Positions 47,806-58,500 of a stretch of DNA of 64,000 nt are shown in pieces (within the stretch, counting starts at the first letter, position 1; each line of letters opens with the position of its first letter). The notes beneath the pieces were generated by a model. That model saw only the letters and a list, made by a program, of their open reading frames with translations, was not told where the DNA came from and did not search any database. The position numbers were made by a program, and so were the translations under genes. The DNA is from Strigamia acuminata (taxonomy: Eukaryota > Arthropoda > Chilopoda > Geophilomorpha > Linotaeniidae): the NCBI GenBank assembly GCA_949358305.1, contig OX442318.1:1412501-1476500 (forward strand), given 5' to 3'.

Positions 47806-49421
47806 ACACACACACACAGGTAGTCATCCCAGTAGAACAAAGCAACTTGGACCTGATGAAGGAAGGGTACACGAAGTGGATGTCGAACGTGCGTGACTGA
47901 CTCGCGTCGAGGACTCGATCAATCTATCGATCGAATTGACTCGTTCGTTTTCTTTTTCAGGAAGCCATCGACATGGTGCAACAACGCCCGGTGCTGGATC
48001 TCCTCTTCGGAAAGGACAAAGTCAGGGGCTTGTTTTCCATGCCCGCTTCTTTCCCTTCCCCGCGTCCCTCTCCTCTCGCTGGTACCTTTCGCATTGCCCC
48101 CGCTGCTGCAACTGCTCTTCGCACCGCCGAGCAACGCGCCAAATCCGCCGCCGAGCAACGCGCCAAATCCGCCGCCGAGCAACGCGCCAAATCCGCCGCC
48201 GAGCAACGCGCCAAATCCGCCGCCGAGCAACGCGCCAAATCCGCCGCCGAGCAACGCGCCAAATCCGCCGCCGAGCAACGCGCCAAATCCGCCGCCGAGC
48301 AACGCGCCAAATCCGCCGCCGAGCAACGCGCCAAATCCGCCGCCGAGCAACGCGCCAAATCCGCCGCCGAGCAACGCGCCAAATCCGCCGCCGAGCAACG
48401 TGCCAAACCCACCACCGAGCAACGCGCCAAATCTACTGTTGTTGCCGCTAAACACGCCGGATCCATTAAACGTGCAGACGACAATAGCAACAGCAGCAGC
48501 AGCAGCGGCGGCGACGACGACGGCGCCGAGGACAGTGGTGCCGACCTCTTCACCGGCGCCCGCCCCGATCGTGGTGCCGGTGCCGGTGCCACCAGCAAGT
48601 CCCGAGAATACGACGTCGACCTCTCGCGCGATCCCATCACCGTACGCGGCTTCACTTTCGTGCGTAGTCGGGTACCCGGCATCCCGCTCGTCCGCGACGA
48701 CGACGATGATGAGGAACGCGCTCGCCGCGAAGTCCGCAAGAAGAACCGCGCGAAGGTAGAGTGCGAAGGCCAAATGATCCGCGCACAGAGTCGCGAGATA
48801 CAGCGTCGGCGAGAAAGTGAGTTCGAACTCGAACACGCCGAACACGAGCCCTCGCCCGGGCACAGTCGCGGCACCGGGTCGCGGTCGCGGTCGCGGTCGC
48901 GGTCGCAATCGCGGTCGCAGTCGCAGTCGCGGTCGCAGTCGCAGTCGCGGTCGCGGTCGCGATCGCAGTCGCGGTCGCGGTCGCAGTCGAAGGAGTCGCG
49001 ATCGAAGGAGTCGCGATCGAAGGAGTCGCAGTCGCAGTCGTGGTCGCAGTCGCGGTCATCTTCTTCGCGGCCGTTTTCGCAACCGTTCAAGGTAAGAAAC
49101 GAAAAATCTCGTCCCGTATTGTCTCGTTTTTCTTTCTTTCTTTCTTTCTTTCTTTCTCGTATCCGTTCACAAATTCGCTCGTTTCAAATTTCAGACGTCC
49201 CTGTATCGCCACGATCGGAGTGGTGCCGCTGGCTCCAAGGCAACCGGTTGCGACAGTATCTACTGTCTCGGGGTGGCCGACCCGCGGATCAAATGCTCCG
49301 AGTGTTTATGCTCGGTGCACGAAGAGTGCGTGGGGCGGCCGTGGACCAAACGACTCGGCCGAAGCGAAGGTTTTGTCTGCAGCGGTTGTCGCGACGAACC
49401 CCTCTGCTCCAAACTGCGGTA

Positions 49422-49422
<1 letters not shown>
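46422..49422 (+). CDS. zinc-finger, RS-domain and PHD-finger protein (gene model)
   Basis: Exons are 46422-46642, 46709-47012, 47085-47330, 47427-47660, 47820-47888, 47961-49091 and 49195-49422 (stop). All have GT/AG borders and phases that fit, totalling 2433 nt (810 aa). An N/G/D-rich stretch (about 75-110) precedes a coiled coil (MQAKINTLEVELEELRSNLA). Next come a CWLC..H..H segment near residue 185 and a C2H2 finger (CPLCDTQPDDLRQHLWTKH). About 13 copies of the 8-residue unit AEQRAKSA and a long R-S/Q-S domain follow. The C-terminus is a C4HC3 PHD finger (CDSIYC, KCSEC, HEEC, CSGC). PHD fingers read histone tails and RS domains bind RNA-processing factors, so a nuclear role is likely. I know no protein with this order. 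It could also be an accessory gene of a large mobile element. Confidence 0.6.
47726..47802. repeat. (CT)n microsatellite in intron 4 of the PHD gene
   Basis: About 75 bp of uninterrupted CT lies just before the acceptor of exon 5, where it serves as a very long polypyrimidine tract. Confidence 0.9.
48124..48440 (+). repeat. 24-bp coding minisatellite (AEQRAKSA)
   Basis: About 13 near-perfect copies of a 24-bp unit (GCCGAGCAACGCGCCAAATC plus CGCC) lie inside exon 6 of the PHD gene. Because 24 is a multiple of three, all frames stay open, which gives long shadow frames (NPPPSNAP and RRATRQIR repeats) with no independent support. Confidence 0.85.

Positions 49423-49427
<5 letters not shown>

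Positions 49428-49468
<41 letters not shown>
49428..49468. repeat. T41 homopolymer after the PHD gene stop
   Basis: An uninterrupted run of 41 T lies a few bases after the stop codon and 27 bp before the assembly gap. It may mark where assembly broke down. Confidence 0.95.
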
Positions 49469-49495
49469 CGGTGTTGATCGTTTTTCGTTCGTCGA

Positions 49496-49695
49496 NNNNN
49501 NNNNNNNNNNNNNNNNNNNNNNNNNNNNNNNNNNNNNNNNNNNNNNNNNNNNNNNNNNNNNNNNNNNNNNNNNNNNNNNNNNNNNNNNNNNNNNNNNNNN
49601 NNNNNNNNNNNNNNNNNNNNNNNNNNNNNNNNNNNNNNNNNNNNNNNNNNNNNNNNNNNNNNNNNNNNNNNNNNNNNNNNNNNNNNNNNNNNNNN
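49496..49695. other. assembly gap, 200 N
   Basis: Exactly 200 N, a conventional placeholder, so the true distance is unknown. It lies at the junction of the GC-rich island and the copia integrase tail. Confidence 1.
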
Positions 49696-52420
49696 CAACA
49701 ACCACTTCCTGAACCTCTTCTTCAGCTTCTTCGGCAGGGGCAATGGAATCATCATCGTCGTCTTCGGTTTCAGAAGGAGAACCCCCAAAATATTCAGGTT
49801 CCTTATGTCCACTTTGTGGATGATGCAATCTCTTGCCCACTTCATACCAAAAAGAATCCTCAAAAATGCGGACATGTTTAGACGCAAACACTTGATTCCG
49901 TATGGGATCCCAGATCCTGTAGCCCCTTGTGGATATTGCATATCCAATCAAAGCTCCCGCCCATGCCCTTCCTTGTAATTTGCCTTTGCGGACTTGGGAT
50001 GGGATGTGGACGAAAGTTTTCGATCCAATACATTTAATATGGCGTAGGGACAATTTCTTGTCGAAAAATACCGTGTAAGGGGTTTTCCCCTCAATCCCCG
50101 CATGTGGAAACCTGTTTTTCAAGTATACGACTGTCGTCGCCAATTCAGCCCAAAGGGGATAGGGGAAACTGTTCTCGATCATTAAAGCCCTAACCCCGCT
50201 AACAATGGTACGGTTGGCCCTTTCGGCCACGGAATTCATTTCCGGAGAGTATGCGTTCGTGCGAATGCACTTCAATCCAATTTTCGACGCATAATCGTCC
50301 CAATTCCTGGAAATGAACTCCCCGCCATTGTCTGTTTTGATACATTTCACTTTCTTTCCCGTTGTTCGTTCTATTTCCGTCAACCAACGTTTGAAATGGC
50401 CCAAAACTTCCCCCTTGGTCTTCATCGTAATTATCCACATATAACGTGAATAGTCATCAACTAGGATGAAGTAAAAATTGGCTCCACCCAGGGACGGTTC
50501 CTGTGACGCGCCCCACACGTCCATGTGTACGAGGGACAAAATCTCTTTCGTAGAGATAGCAATAATAGGGGGAAAACTTGCCCTCGTGCTCTTCGCACAT
50601 GCACATGCGTCGCATGTTGACAAATTTCTGTCTGAAATGCTAATCCCGAACACATCTTCCAATTTCTCCAAGTGGGAGATGCCCTTAGCATTCAGATGCC
50701 CCATTCTCGAGTGCCATGTGTCCATGGTCTGAGGCTGCTCTTTGTTTTTCACTGTTACTTTGGTCAAATTCCCATTAACTTTCGCATTCGCATTTGCTTG
50801 GGGAGAATTCGCAGGAGGTATTTGAACCTCATTTCCCGTCTTTGTCAAAGTAATCGCCGTAGGCGCGTTTGTCTTAGTTGTTTCGCTCACTTGCGCAATC
50901 AAATTTGGTGCGGATTTTCCCTTATCCGACTTACTCGAACTGTTTAGTAAAGCGGACTTATAGTTAAGCATGGTTAGTAACGGTTGTACAAATTTTTCAT
51001 CCTTTACAGATGACTTGATCAAGTCGAGGACAGCAGCTGCATTCTGTTGCGCAGTTAATGCAGCCGTGTTTACATTCTTAGCCTCGATACGGCAGCTGAC
51101 TTTATACAGCCTATCGCTTGTTCTAACTGCCGTGATCGATGGCTCCTCGATCTTGTTCATATAAATCGACATTTTCCCATTCTTGACAAATGTGCACAAC
51201 CCCGCTTCGTCGGTGCGCCCTAGCGAGATTAGATTCTTGCGGAATTTCGGCGCATAATAAACATTTTCCAAAGTTATTTTCCTTTGTTTGTTTCCATAAA
51301 GTGAGGTAAGAATAATGTTGCCGACCCCTTCGATCTTCGATTTGCCTTCTCCTTGTATCACACTGAAGTTGGACAAAGGCTTATACTCGGAGAACCAGTT
51401 CCGGTTGAAGGAAAAGTGGTCCGTTGCTCCTGTGTCCACGTACCACTGCGAGTCAAATTGTCCGTGCGACACAAGAGACAACGGTTGTGCCGGGGCCTCG
51501 TCCAAAACTGCAGAATACAACGTAAGCGGTTCGTCTTCAAACGTGTGTATTTGGGTAAGATTGGCCCTTTGCTGGCTCTTTCCTCGTCCTTTGCCACGAC
51601 CACCCCCACGTTTCGATTGGGCAGGTGAGCTGACATTAGAGGCAACTGTCCCTTGTTTCGGCGGCGAGGGGCATTCGCGGGCGAAGTGGCCTGTTCCGCC
51701 ACAAGTAAAACACGTGCCACGCTGAAACCCTGCCGAATTCGAAGTTTTCCCTCGAGGTTTCCAGTTGCTTTTCCCAAAAAATGCATTTGCGTTGTCTACT
51801 GCACTTTGTACGACGCCAAACTCGTTGTTTTGCTCATAAAGGCGATTGTATTCGCCAAGCAACCTGTCTTTGACATTTTGGGCTGTGAACTCTGCATCGC
51901 CCCAGTGATATGCAGTTTGCTTCACAGCTTCGTATTGTGGGGGCAAAAGGTCCAAGTATTGAAATGCCAGGAACTCATCGGAGACGTCAATCTTCACATC
52001 TTTTAATTCTGTGACTTTCCGATCCACTCTTCCGGTGAAAACCAACATTTCTTCATTCTCTAGCAGTTTCAAATTGAGAAATTCGCGGCGAAGACGAGCC
52101 CGACGTGCTCTCGTTGTCGGCTGGTAAGCCGCTTTCAACGCCTCCCATACTTTTGCAGCAGTGGGGCAGGCAACGGCTATAACCTGTTGCGGTTCGGCGC
52201 AACTCATGCACAACGTAGACATGGCTTTGTCTTCCCGGACATTAAATTCTCTTTTTTCCTTTGCCGTCGCTGTGTCCGGCAATTTCGGCTCTGTGCCGTT
52301 CACGTGGCCCCAGACACCGTTGTATTTGAGCAGAAGTTGAATCTGCACCGCCCATGTTGCATAGTTCGTGCCGTCGAGTTTCTTGACATCTTTATAGTCA
52401 TCATGCCTATTAGAAGCCAT
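49696..52420 (-). pseudogene. copia gag-protease-integrase, cut off by the assembly gap
   Basis: The frame is open from ATG 52420 to the edge of the gap. Domains in order: gag N-terminus (YATWAVQIQLLLKYNGVW), gag capsid, CCHC zinc knuckle (CFTCGGTGHFAREC), RG-rich basic patch, protease (WYVDTGATDHFS), pre-integrase zinc domain (WHSRMGHLNAKG, CDACACAK), and integrase core with D (LVHMDVWG), D (IKTDNGGEF) and E (NSVAERANRT). An acidic tail follows (EDDDDDSIAPAEEAEEEVQE). All expected catalytic residues are visible. The sequence enters 200 Ns, and the RT part is about 12 kb away on the other side of unrelated DNA. Confidence 0.9.
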
Positions 52421-53695
52421 CGCAGAGACACAAAAATGCTATTCCGGTGAAAATTGCGCGGAGAAATCACAATTTCGGAAATTATTCCGCACAAACACTT
52501 CACTGAAATTCACAACACTTGGTCAAATGTCACCCCCAAAAGTGAAGGCGAAATATACGCAACAACCCGGGGAATCTCAATAAGTGAGATTGGATAACCT
52601 TTGCTGGCAATTCCCCAACTCTTCCGATCGTAGCACCTAGGCTCGCGGGATGGTTGGGTGGCCGTGAATAAGCCCAGCAAAGAATACAGTGCCACGTGCC
52701 CGACTGGACGTAGGGTGGCACCGATTCTAACAAGGGAAAAAACAAAAACCTTAAAACTATACAAAGTTTCACGACAAAATAATAAATAAATGTACACTGT
52801 CGGTGTGAAGGTGGCTTCCGTGATGAGATCCCACGTCGCAAAACGTTGATCCAGCACGGAAATGGGCTGACGTGCCTTCTCGTATGCGCACGTCGCACAA
52901 AACGAGGGAAAAATGACGGTATTTCACCTCGTCGCCGTCGAAGTAACTCACACGCACGCCGGGGTGCTAATGTGAGGAGAATCCCTCTCAACTGGTGCAC
53001 CCTATGTGCAAAACCAGGGTTTCCTCTTGAAATTGTCGGCAAACTCGTCTCGTTTGATAAACGTTCGCTCGTCGCTCGAAATTCGTCGTAGCGACGTAAA
53101 TAACGCTTCGAAAATTCCGCCGATTGTCGGTTATCCTTCCCGCGATCGTAATGGTATCCAACGTTGTTAATTTCCAGCGCTGGATATCCCAAAACTGCTT
53201 GAAAACGTCAGTGTTCAAGCGCAGACACGATGAATGATGGCCGCCGCCATCTTGGATTTCATCGGGCGTGGATTCGTTTGAAAAAATGACTTATTTCGCC
53301 AAAAATAAAATCGACAATTGTTCCTACCGTCCTTGGTATCTCGGTTGTTGCTTATTTGAGCACACAACCGTCCCGAAATGATCCTACAATGTCTCGAAGC
53401 ACACACACGGCAATTCGGCTTCGCCGCAACTCGTAATGCACGAGAATGACCGTCGTTTGATCGTAATACGCCAAAACGTTGACAACGCTTATTTTCGCGT
53501 TGAAAGACACAAATAATAGTTCGAAAGTACCCGTACAGTTCTCCGCACACGTTCCAACGACGATTACCGCACCGAAAAATTCGTTTTTGCGACGAACTGG
53601 GCGGGCGCGACCTTCGCGACTTCACACCGTTGAAAAATGGTCGTGCAACTCTTCAAAACTTCCTAACAGGATCGTTTTGACCCTCTGCTACCACT
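52421..53695 (-). other. copia 5' leader with primer-binding site
   Basis: The primer-binding site TGGTAGCAGAGG starts at 53693 (minus strand), two bases inside the LTR. The leader is about 1.27 kb, long for a copia element, and has no open frame that I recognise. It might include an older insertion. Confidence 0.6.
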
Positions 53696-54189
53696 TGAAG
53701 AGACTTGTGGAGAATTTCCTGGCCAGAATCCATGGGAAATAACTGCCAAACGGGTTAAAAATGAGCGGGATGCCGACAATGCGTCCGCCATCTTTTATTC
53801 GTGAGAATCGTAAGAGACAGTACACGGTTGGAGGCTATTTGCCCTCCATCTCAACATAGGATAAATCATTGTTACATTATCAATGATTTGTCCTTTACAT
53901 TCAAAAGGTAAATAAAACACCGGCATTTATAATCGATAAACAAGCGATAATGATAAAACAAGACTCACTCTTTCGAGCAGACGATATCGTGGGCGCATGC
54001 TATAAAGAATAAAGTATTCAACCGCGGTACGTAACAGGCATTGATAAAAATCGGAATCGGTTGAAAAACAACATCGGGACATTACATTATAGCATGCTTG
54101 TTACACATATTCAGAAAGTGTGTAACTAACAAATCACGCAACACAGAAACAAATGTTTAGGCACCACAAAATGGGTTTGCAACCCAACA
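53696..54189 (-). repeat. copia 5' LTR
   Basis: It begins TGTTGGGTTGC on the minus strand at 54189 and ends GTCTCTTCA at 53696. It is flanked by ATTCT at 54190. Confidence 0.92.
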
Positions 54190-55566
54190 ATTCTAACGCC
54201 AAGTGAGATAATTTTGGGTGGGGCCCGTGCAACACCCAGTGTGCAGGGGAGAATCCATGTGCAGTCTCGTGAAGTGGATCCAGCCGTTGTCCAAGTTAAC
54301 AGCGAAATAATGCGATCAATAATTCGCAGTAAGGCATCGGTAGTGGGTGCACCGCCATCCATACCGTTGAGCCAGCTGGAAAGAGAAAGAAATTCTCAAA
54401 GTGGGCAGCGGCCAAGGCCTAATGTTCCGCTTCAAACTGGTGCTGTTCCACAAATACCTGTATTTCAACAGACAGGGCAATTACCGCAACAACAATGGCG
54501 GCAGCAACCACAGCAGTTTGCTCGAACTTCCGGTATGAGGATGGGGAAGTTACCGGAGTTCGATGTTAGCAAGGGCGCCTATAACGCAGTGGATTTGTTT
54601 CTAACTCAACTGCGGGCCCATTTCTTTACTTCGGGAATGGCGGAGTCGGTGTATCTTGAGTATTATGTGCCTCAAGCTTTAAAAGGCGAGGCTCTGGACT
54701 GGTACATTGATTTGCTTCCGAAGCCTGAGTTTTGGGATGAGTTCGCGCATCTGTTTAAAGACGCGTTCTCTCTCACCGTTGCTGAAGCTACTGTCAATTT
54801 GGCGGAAAAGCGACAGGCGATGGGGGAGCCAACTGCGAAATTTTTGCGCGAGACTAACCGATTCCTACAGAAAACAGGGATAGTTGGGGACAGCCAAAAA
54901 TGGGATATAGCCCAGCGACGACTGCAACCTGACGTTGCGGAAGTCATGCGTCAAATGGGCGTGTTAACCTTGTCGCAAGCCATTGTTAGGGGACAGCAAG
55001 CAGATAGCGAGCTGCAACTACGATCTCTCCATAAAAAAGATTTCGACCTGCACGGGGTTAAGCGAGGCCAAATGCCGGTTCCCCAGCATGCAGCTCAGAC
55101 TAAGCAAGAAGCCGCCGTGAAGAAACCGGTTGAGATGGTTAAGAACTCGACTCGACATTTTTTCACGCGCAATAAGGTTGCGGCCGTGATAGAAGTCTTG
55201 GGTGAATTAGAGGAAGGTGGCATGTTTGATGATGACAATCAAAGCGTAATGGCACAGACAGTCCGTAGTATCATGGCTACGAAAACTGTGCCTATTGTTG
55301 GAACAGAGCCACCGGTAGAGACTGGAGAACCTCATGTCTGCAGTCAAAACAACTCTTTCGCTCAGGGCTCCGGCCCACCTAAGGACATTAAGTTGCCGCC
55401 CGGAGCGGAGTGGGCCAAAAACCGGCGCGATCGGTGGTATATGCGTGACATTAAATTGAACGCTCCGCTATGCCCGCACTGTTACAAACCCTGGGTCGTT
55501 CCGGGAAACGAGAGAGGGCCCCCACTGAAGTCCGACGCCAAAGTGGTGGACCCAAAGAAGAAGTAG
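54190..55566 (+). pseudogene. gypsy gag, C-terminal part (capsid)
   Basis: The frame is open from the copia insertion point to the stop at 55566. It contains a retrotransposon capsid domain: KLPEFDVSKGAYNAVDLFLT, then ALDWYIDLLPKPEFWDEFAHLF, then AKFLRETNRFLQK. Only a C-P-H-C half knuckle (near 55472) is present near the end, not a full CCHC zinc knuckle. The last 97 nt overlap pol, which is in the -1 frame. Gag would form the particle; this copy is cut from its start by the copia insertion. Confidence 0.85.
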
Positions 55567-58500
55567 GTTTAACACCTAAAGCTGTGTCGGAACCACCGGA
55601 AGTGAAGCGCGTGTTGCCACCAAAATCTGTGTTGACCGCGCCTAATACTGACCCAATACTTCCGAAGTTGACTTCGTTCGTGATGATTTCTCCTAAAGAG
55701 AAAGATGTGTCCGAGGAGCCAAAAATTGAGATCGGGATTGGAGAGAGAGTACGACGTGATTCCCAATACGTGAAGATCGTCTGGAATGACATCCAATTTA
55801 TTGCGCAATTTGACTCTGGTGCGCAGACCTGCATTATGGCGCAAGATCTGTATGAGAAGCTGCATGAGAAGATGGGGGTGGAGATGGTTGTGTTGCACGA
55901 GACCATTCGCGTTGCCAATAATCAATTAGTTGAGGTTTTGGGAAGCGTGGAAATAACCGTGCGTGCACCTCAAACCCTGATCTCTTTTGTGTGCTTGGTA
56001 ATAGAGGACTCATCAGCGGACTTGCTGCTCGGACGAGATTTCTGTCGAGCGGTTGGGTTATGTACGGACCATGAACTTAATTGCTGGTTCATAAGAGGTT
56101 CGGAGGAACGGCGTAGTTTCATGACTATGAGACAGGCGCTGGCCTCCGATCCGGTACTTTTGTTGCCACTAATCCCCGCCGCCCCTAAGATGGCAGTTCC
56201 TGCCCCGATTAGTGATGTAAATTGTGTTTTGTTGAATCATCGCACATTGCCCGCCGAAACTTTTGAGTTACCGCATGACGATGCGCCATTCAGAGTTAAG
56301 GTGGTGGTTTCGCGTAAGACCGCGGAAAATAGGAGTTGGACATTTCTTTGGTCACCTCCGCGACGCGAAAAGTCGCGCAGAACTAAATTCCGCGATACGA
56401 CACGTGTCTACCGGAGGCCCATGTGTTTTAGCCAGCTCCGACGTTCTAAACGGGTGCGCAGGGCTCGGAAGAGATTGTCACAGTCTGCGGAGTCGTCTGT
56501 TCCGTCAGTTCCTTCCGATTCGGTTATTTCGGATGTGGAAGGGAAAGTTGGTTCCGCTGGTGGACAGTTTTCTCCTACGACCAATTTTGTTGAATATCTG
56601 CCTTGTCCCGATCCGACTAAGTTGGACTGGATTTATGGGCAGTTATCAAATCAATTATCACCAAAACGCATCACTCATTTGATTGACGCGTTAAAACCCG
56701 TTTCGAACATCTTCAGAGAAGAAGTGGGGTTGTGCAATAACACTCTTTTTGAGGTTGATCTCAAACCTGACTTTAGGCCGATACACGTGCCTGTTAGGCC
56801 GGTGAACCCAGCCAAGAAAGCTATAATTGATCAATACATCGATCAAAAGCTGGCGCAGGGAATTATTCGTCGCTCGAAGAGTGATTGTGCCGTGGCCCCT
56901 GTCGTCGTCCCCAAGAAGGATGGCAGATGGAGGTGTGCCATGGACTTTCGCCCTATCAACGCGCAAACGATGCCTGATGTGTATCCCCTCCCAGATATTG
57001 ATAACATCTTTTCATATTTGGGCGGGGCTAAGTGGTTTTCCATAATAGATGGACGTGAAGCGTTTCATCAGATCGGCGTTAGGCCAGGAGATGAACGTTT
57101 TCTCGCTTTTATCACGCATCGCGGACTCTACGAGTATGTCCGCATGCCTTTTGGACCAATAAATGGCCCCGCAACACTGCAACGCGCTATGAATCTTACG
57201 CTTGCGGAATTTTTGTACAAATGCGTCTTTGTTTACATCGACGACATTATTGTCTTTAGTAAAACATTTGAAGAACATGTAGAACATCTGAAGCAAGTTT
57301 TGACACTTCTTGACGCGGCAGGATTCACGATGAATGCCGGCAAGACAGAGTTGTGTAAGCGTAGCCTTGAAGTGTTGGGTCATATTGTTGAAGAAGGAAA
57401 GATTCGTCCTAATCCGAAAAAGACCAGCGCGATCCAATTATTTCCCGCGCCAACTAACGTAAAAGAGTTGCAGCGCTTTAAGGGCATGATTGGGTACTAT
57501 TCTTCGTTTTTTCCGGGGTACTCGAAGACTTGTGAAGTTTTCAGGCCCTTGATGAAGAAGAACGCGCCATGGAATTGGACGGATGGCTGTCAAGCAGCGT
57601 TCGAGTATCTGCGGGACCAAGTTGCAACATCAACTTTGCAGCGGAGGTTTCCTGACTGGTCGAAGCCGTATATTCTGCAGACAGACGCGAGCTACTCAGG
57701 CTTGGGTGCTGCGTTGATGCAATTGGATAGTAACGGCATTCGTGTGCCAATTGCATTTGCTTCACGCGCTTTAAATAGTGCGGAAAAGAATTATAATGTT
57801 ACGGAGATCGAGTGTCTAGCTGCTGTTTGGGCAGTTAAGCGTTTCCGCAGTTACTTAGAACTTATGGATTTTTACCTTGAGAGCGATCACAAGTGTTTAA
57901 AATGGCTTTTTGCTCAACGCGAACCGAAGGGCAGATTGGCTCGATGGATTCTGTCAATGTCAGACTTTCGATTTACATTTCTGCATTGTAGTGGCACTAG
58001 CAATCGTGTCGCTGACGCGTTGAGCAGAGCTCCCGTAGATCCGGCCATTGAAATTGGCGATGACGATTGTCCGCTCGTTGATGATGCGACGTATTGTGCG
58101 TTCTTTGATGATTTCGCGAGTTGGCCGACCATTGAGATGGTGGAGCTCGACGAGCATTTCGTGCCAAAACCATCTGGCTCAAAGATCGTTAATGCGGCTA
58201 AACTTCGTAAGAAATTGCGGATTCTCCAAAAGAAGCGTGAGTTTGAGGAGTTGGAACCGCTCGAGTTGTTTGGGGATTCTGACACCCGACCCCCCAAACC
58301 CCCCGGCCCCTCAAGGGGGGGTAGTGTGCCGGCCGACATGGAAAATGTCGTGTTCGATGCACACCAGCTCTCCGGTGTAACTACGCCTCCAGCTGCCTTG
58401 CCACCAAAGAGGTGTGTTGGGAGGCCGCGTAAGGTAATTGCGCCGCCGACTGACTTACCATTGAAGAGGCATGTTGGAAGGCCAAGAAAGGTCATTGTGG

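Larger units (their letters stand above)
37386..49495. other. GC-rich island inside copia pol, bounded on the right by a gap
   Basis: Composition changes sharply from the AT-rich host and moderate transposon DNA to GC-rich sequence with CGACG, GGCG and ATAA microsatellites. Contents left to right: a mixed segment (37386-38150) with a (CT)n run and C-runs, a palindromic repeat field, a C/T-rich stretch, a minus-strand gene model, simple repeats, a 600-bp tandem array, and a plus-strand gene model ending at a T41 run and the gap. I found no terminal inverted repeats or target duplications at its left border. It may be cargo, a large mobile element or a misjoined contig. Confidence 0.7.
35554..54189 (-). 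mobile_element. Ty1/copia retrotransposon nested in gypsy gag
   Basis: Two 494-bp LTRs (35554-36047, 53696-54189) look identical, and the 5-bp duplication ATTCT is perfect. Minus-strand order: LTR (54189-53696), primer site starting TGGTAGCAGAGG at 53693 (initiator-Met type), a 1.3-kb leader, gag-protease-integrase (52420-49696), the gap and GC-rich island, RT and RNase H (about 37385-36066), purine tract AAAGGGGGATT, LTR. The part linking integrase to RT is missing or replaced by the island, and a stop splits RT from RNase H. LTR identity implies a recent insertion, later than or close in time to that of the gypsy host element. Confidence 0.92.

Noticed and set aside
47919-49090. Long minus-strand and alternate-frame open frames over the PHD gene
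   Set aside because: They are shadows of the 24-bp and RS-coding repeats; the + strand frame alone has matching splice sites and a recognisable PHD finger.
49424-49695. Extension of the copia frame through the gap into the T-run
   Set aside because: It passes through 200 N and then a lysine run from the homopolymer; real support ends at 49696.
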